Translations under genes and position numbers: made by a program | The notes under the pieces: generated by a model | Seen by the model: the letters and a program-made list of their open reading frames with translations, nothing else | What the model was told of the DNA's origin: nothing | Database searches by the model: none | Source of the DNA: Mactromeris polynyma | Taxonomy: Eukaryota; Mollusca; Bivalvia; Venerida; Mactridae | Direction of reading: 5' to 3' | Assembly (NCBI GenBank): GCA_032209605.1 | Contig: JASFXZ010000014.1 | Span: 15,023,231 to 15,087,230, forward strand | Length of the DNA: 64,000 nt | In this document: piece by piece, positions 63,886-64,000 of the stretch | How positions within the stretch are numbered: position 1 is the stretch's first letter | How the letters are laid out: every line of letters begins with the position of its first letter

Positions 63886-64000
63886 GTGTAACCCCGATAG
63901 TAATACGACAACCATTAGTACTGAAAAAGTCGGTCCAAGTTATGATGAGTTCTGATTATCGAGTAAAAATATGAAAAAGAAATTAAAACTGGTCGATGAA
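63886..64000 (+). mobile_element. Pogo-like MITE, family 1, cut by the window edge
   Basis: Starts ACAGTGTAACCCCGATAGTA, then ATACGACAACCATTAGTAC and TCTGATTATCGAG. The right end lies outside the window. Confidence 0.5.

Noticed and set aside
1..64000. CRISPR array, operons, phage or bacterial features
   Set aside because: Intron-rich genes, SINEs and MITEs show a eukaryotic genome. Tandem arrays lack spacer structure.

Overview
The window is eukaryotic and looks like a bivalve or closely related mollusc. It is AT-rich, has many small exons with GT-AG introns, and carries dense tRNA-derived SINEs, short inverted-repeat MITEs and minisatellites. Its best gene combines Ly6, ShK and MIB/HERC2 domains with threonine/proline linkers, a style common in lophotrochozoan secreted proteins. 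Species cannot be named from sequence alone. Exon boundaries were read by hand from splice signals, reading phase and domain continuity, with no transcript data.

Three protein-coding loci are visible, all on the minus strand. (1) At the left edge, one internal exon (78-491) belongs to an unrecognised gene that continues beyond base 1. (2) From about 24250 down to 6554 is a 17-exon gene for a secreted multidomain protein: hydrophobic leader, two Ly6/uPAR-type domains, two ShK domains, eight copies of a Thr/Pro decapeptide, then five MIB/HERC2 domains. All exon phases agree, giving about 812 residues. Its first methionine is not visible in the leader exon. (3) From 60889 down to 27691 is a 23-exon gene for a 616-residue coiled-coil protein whose N-terminal third resembles the DUF4709 (C10orf67-type) family. 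It uses very small exons (15, 24 and 27 nt) plus possible extra ones.

Between and inside the genes are repeats. There are at least eleven members of a pogo-like MITE family (CAGTAAAACCTC ends), two further CAGT-ended families, two other MITEs with clear inverted ends, and several tRNA-headed SINEs. Minisatellites include a 41/42-bp array of about 35 copies, a 40-bp array of 12, a 67-bp array with six evenly spaced E-box palindromes, a 25-bp array, a 43-bp array and a 30-bp array inside an exon. The long open frames over the 41/42-bp array are artefacts of the repeat.

The most unusual item is the secreted Ly6-ShK-MIB/HERC2 protein: MIB/HERC2 domains are best known from intracellular ubiquitin ligases, yet here five follow extracellular disulphide-rich modules with no RING, HECT or ankyrin region in view. 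The two complete genes show no obvious functional link.
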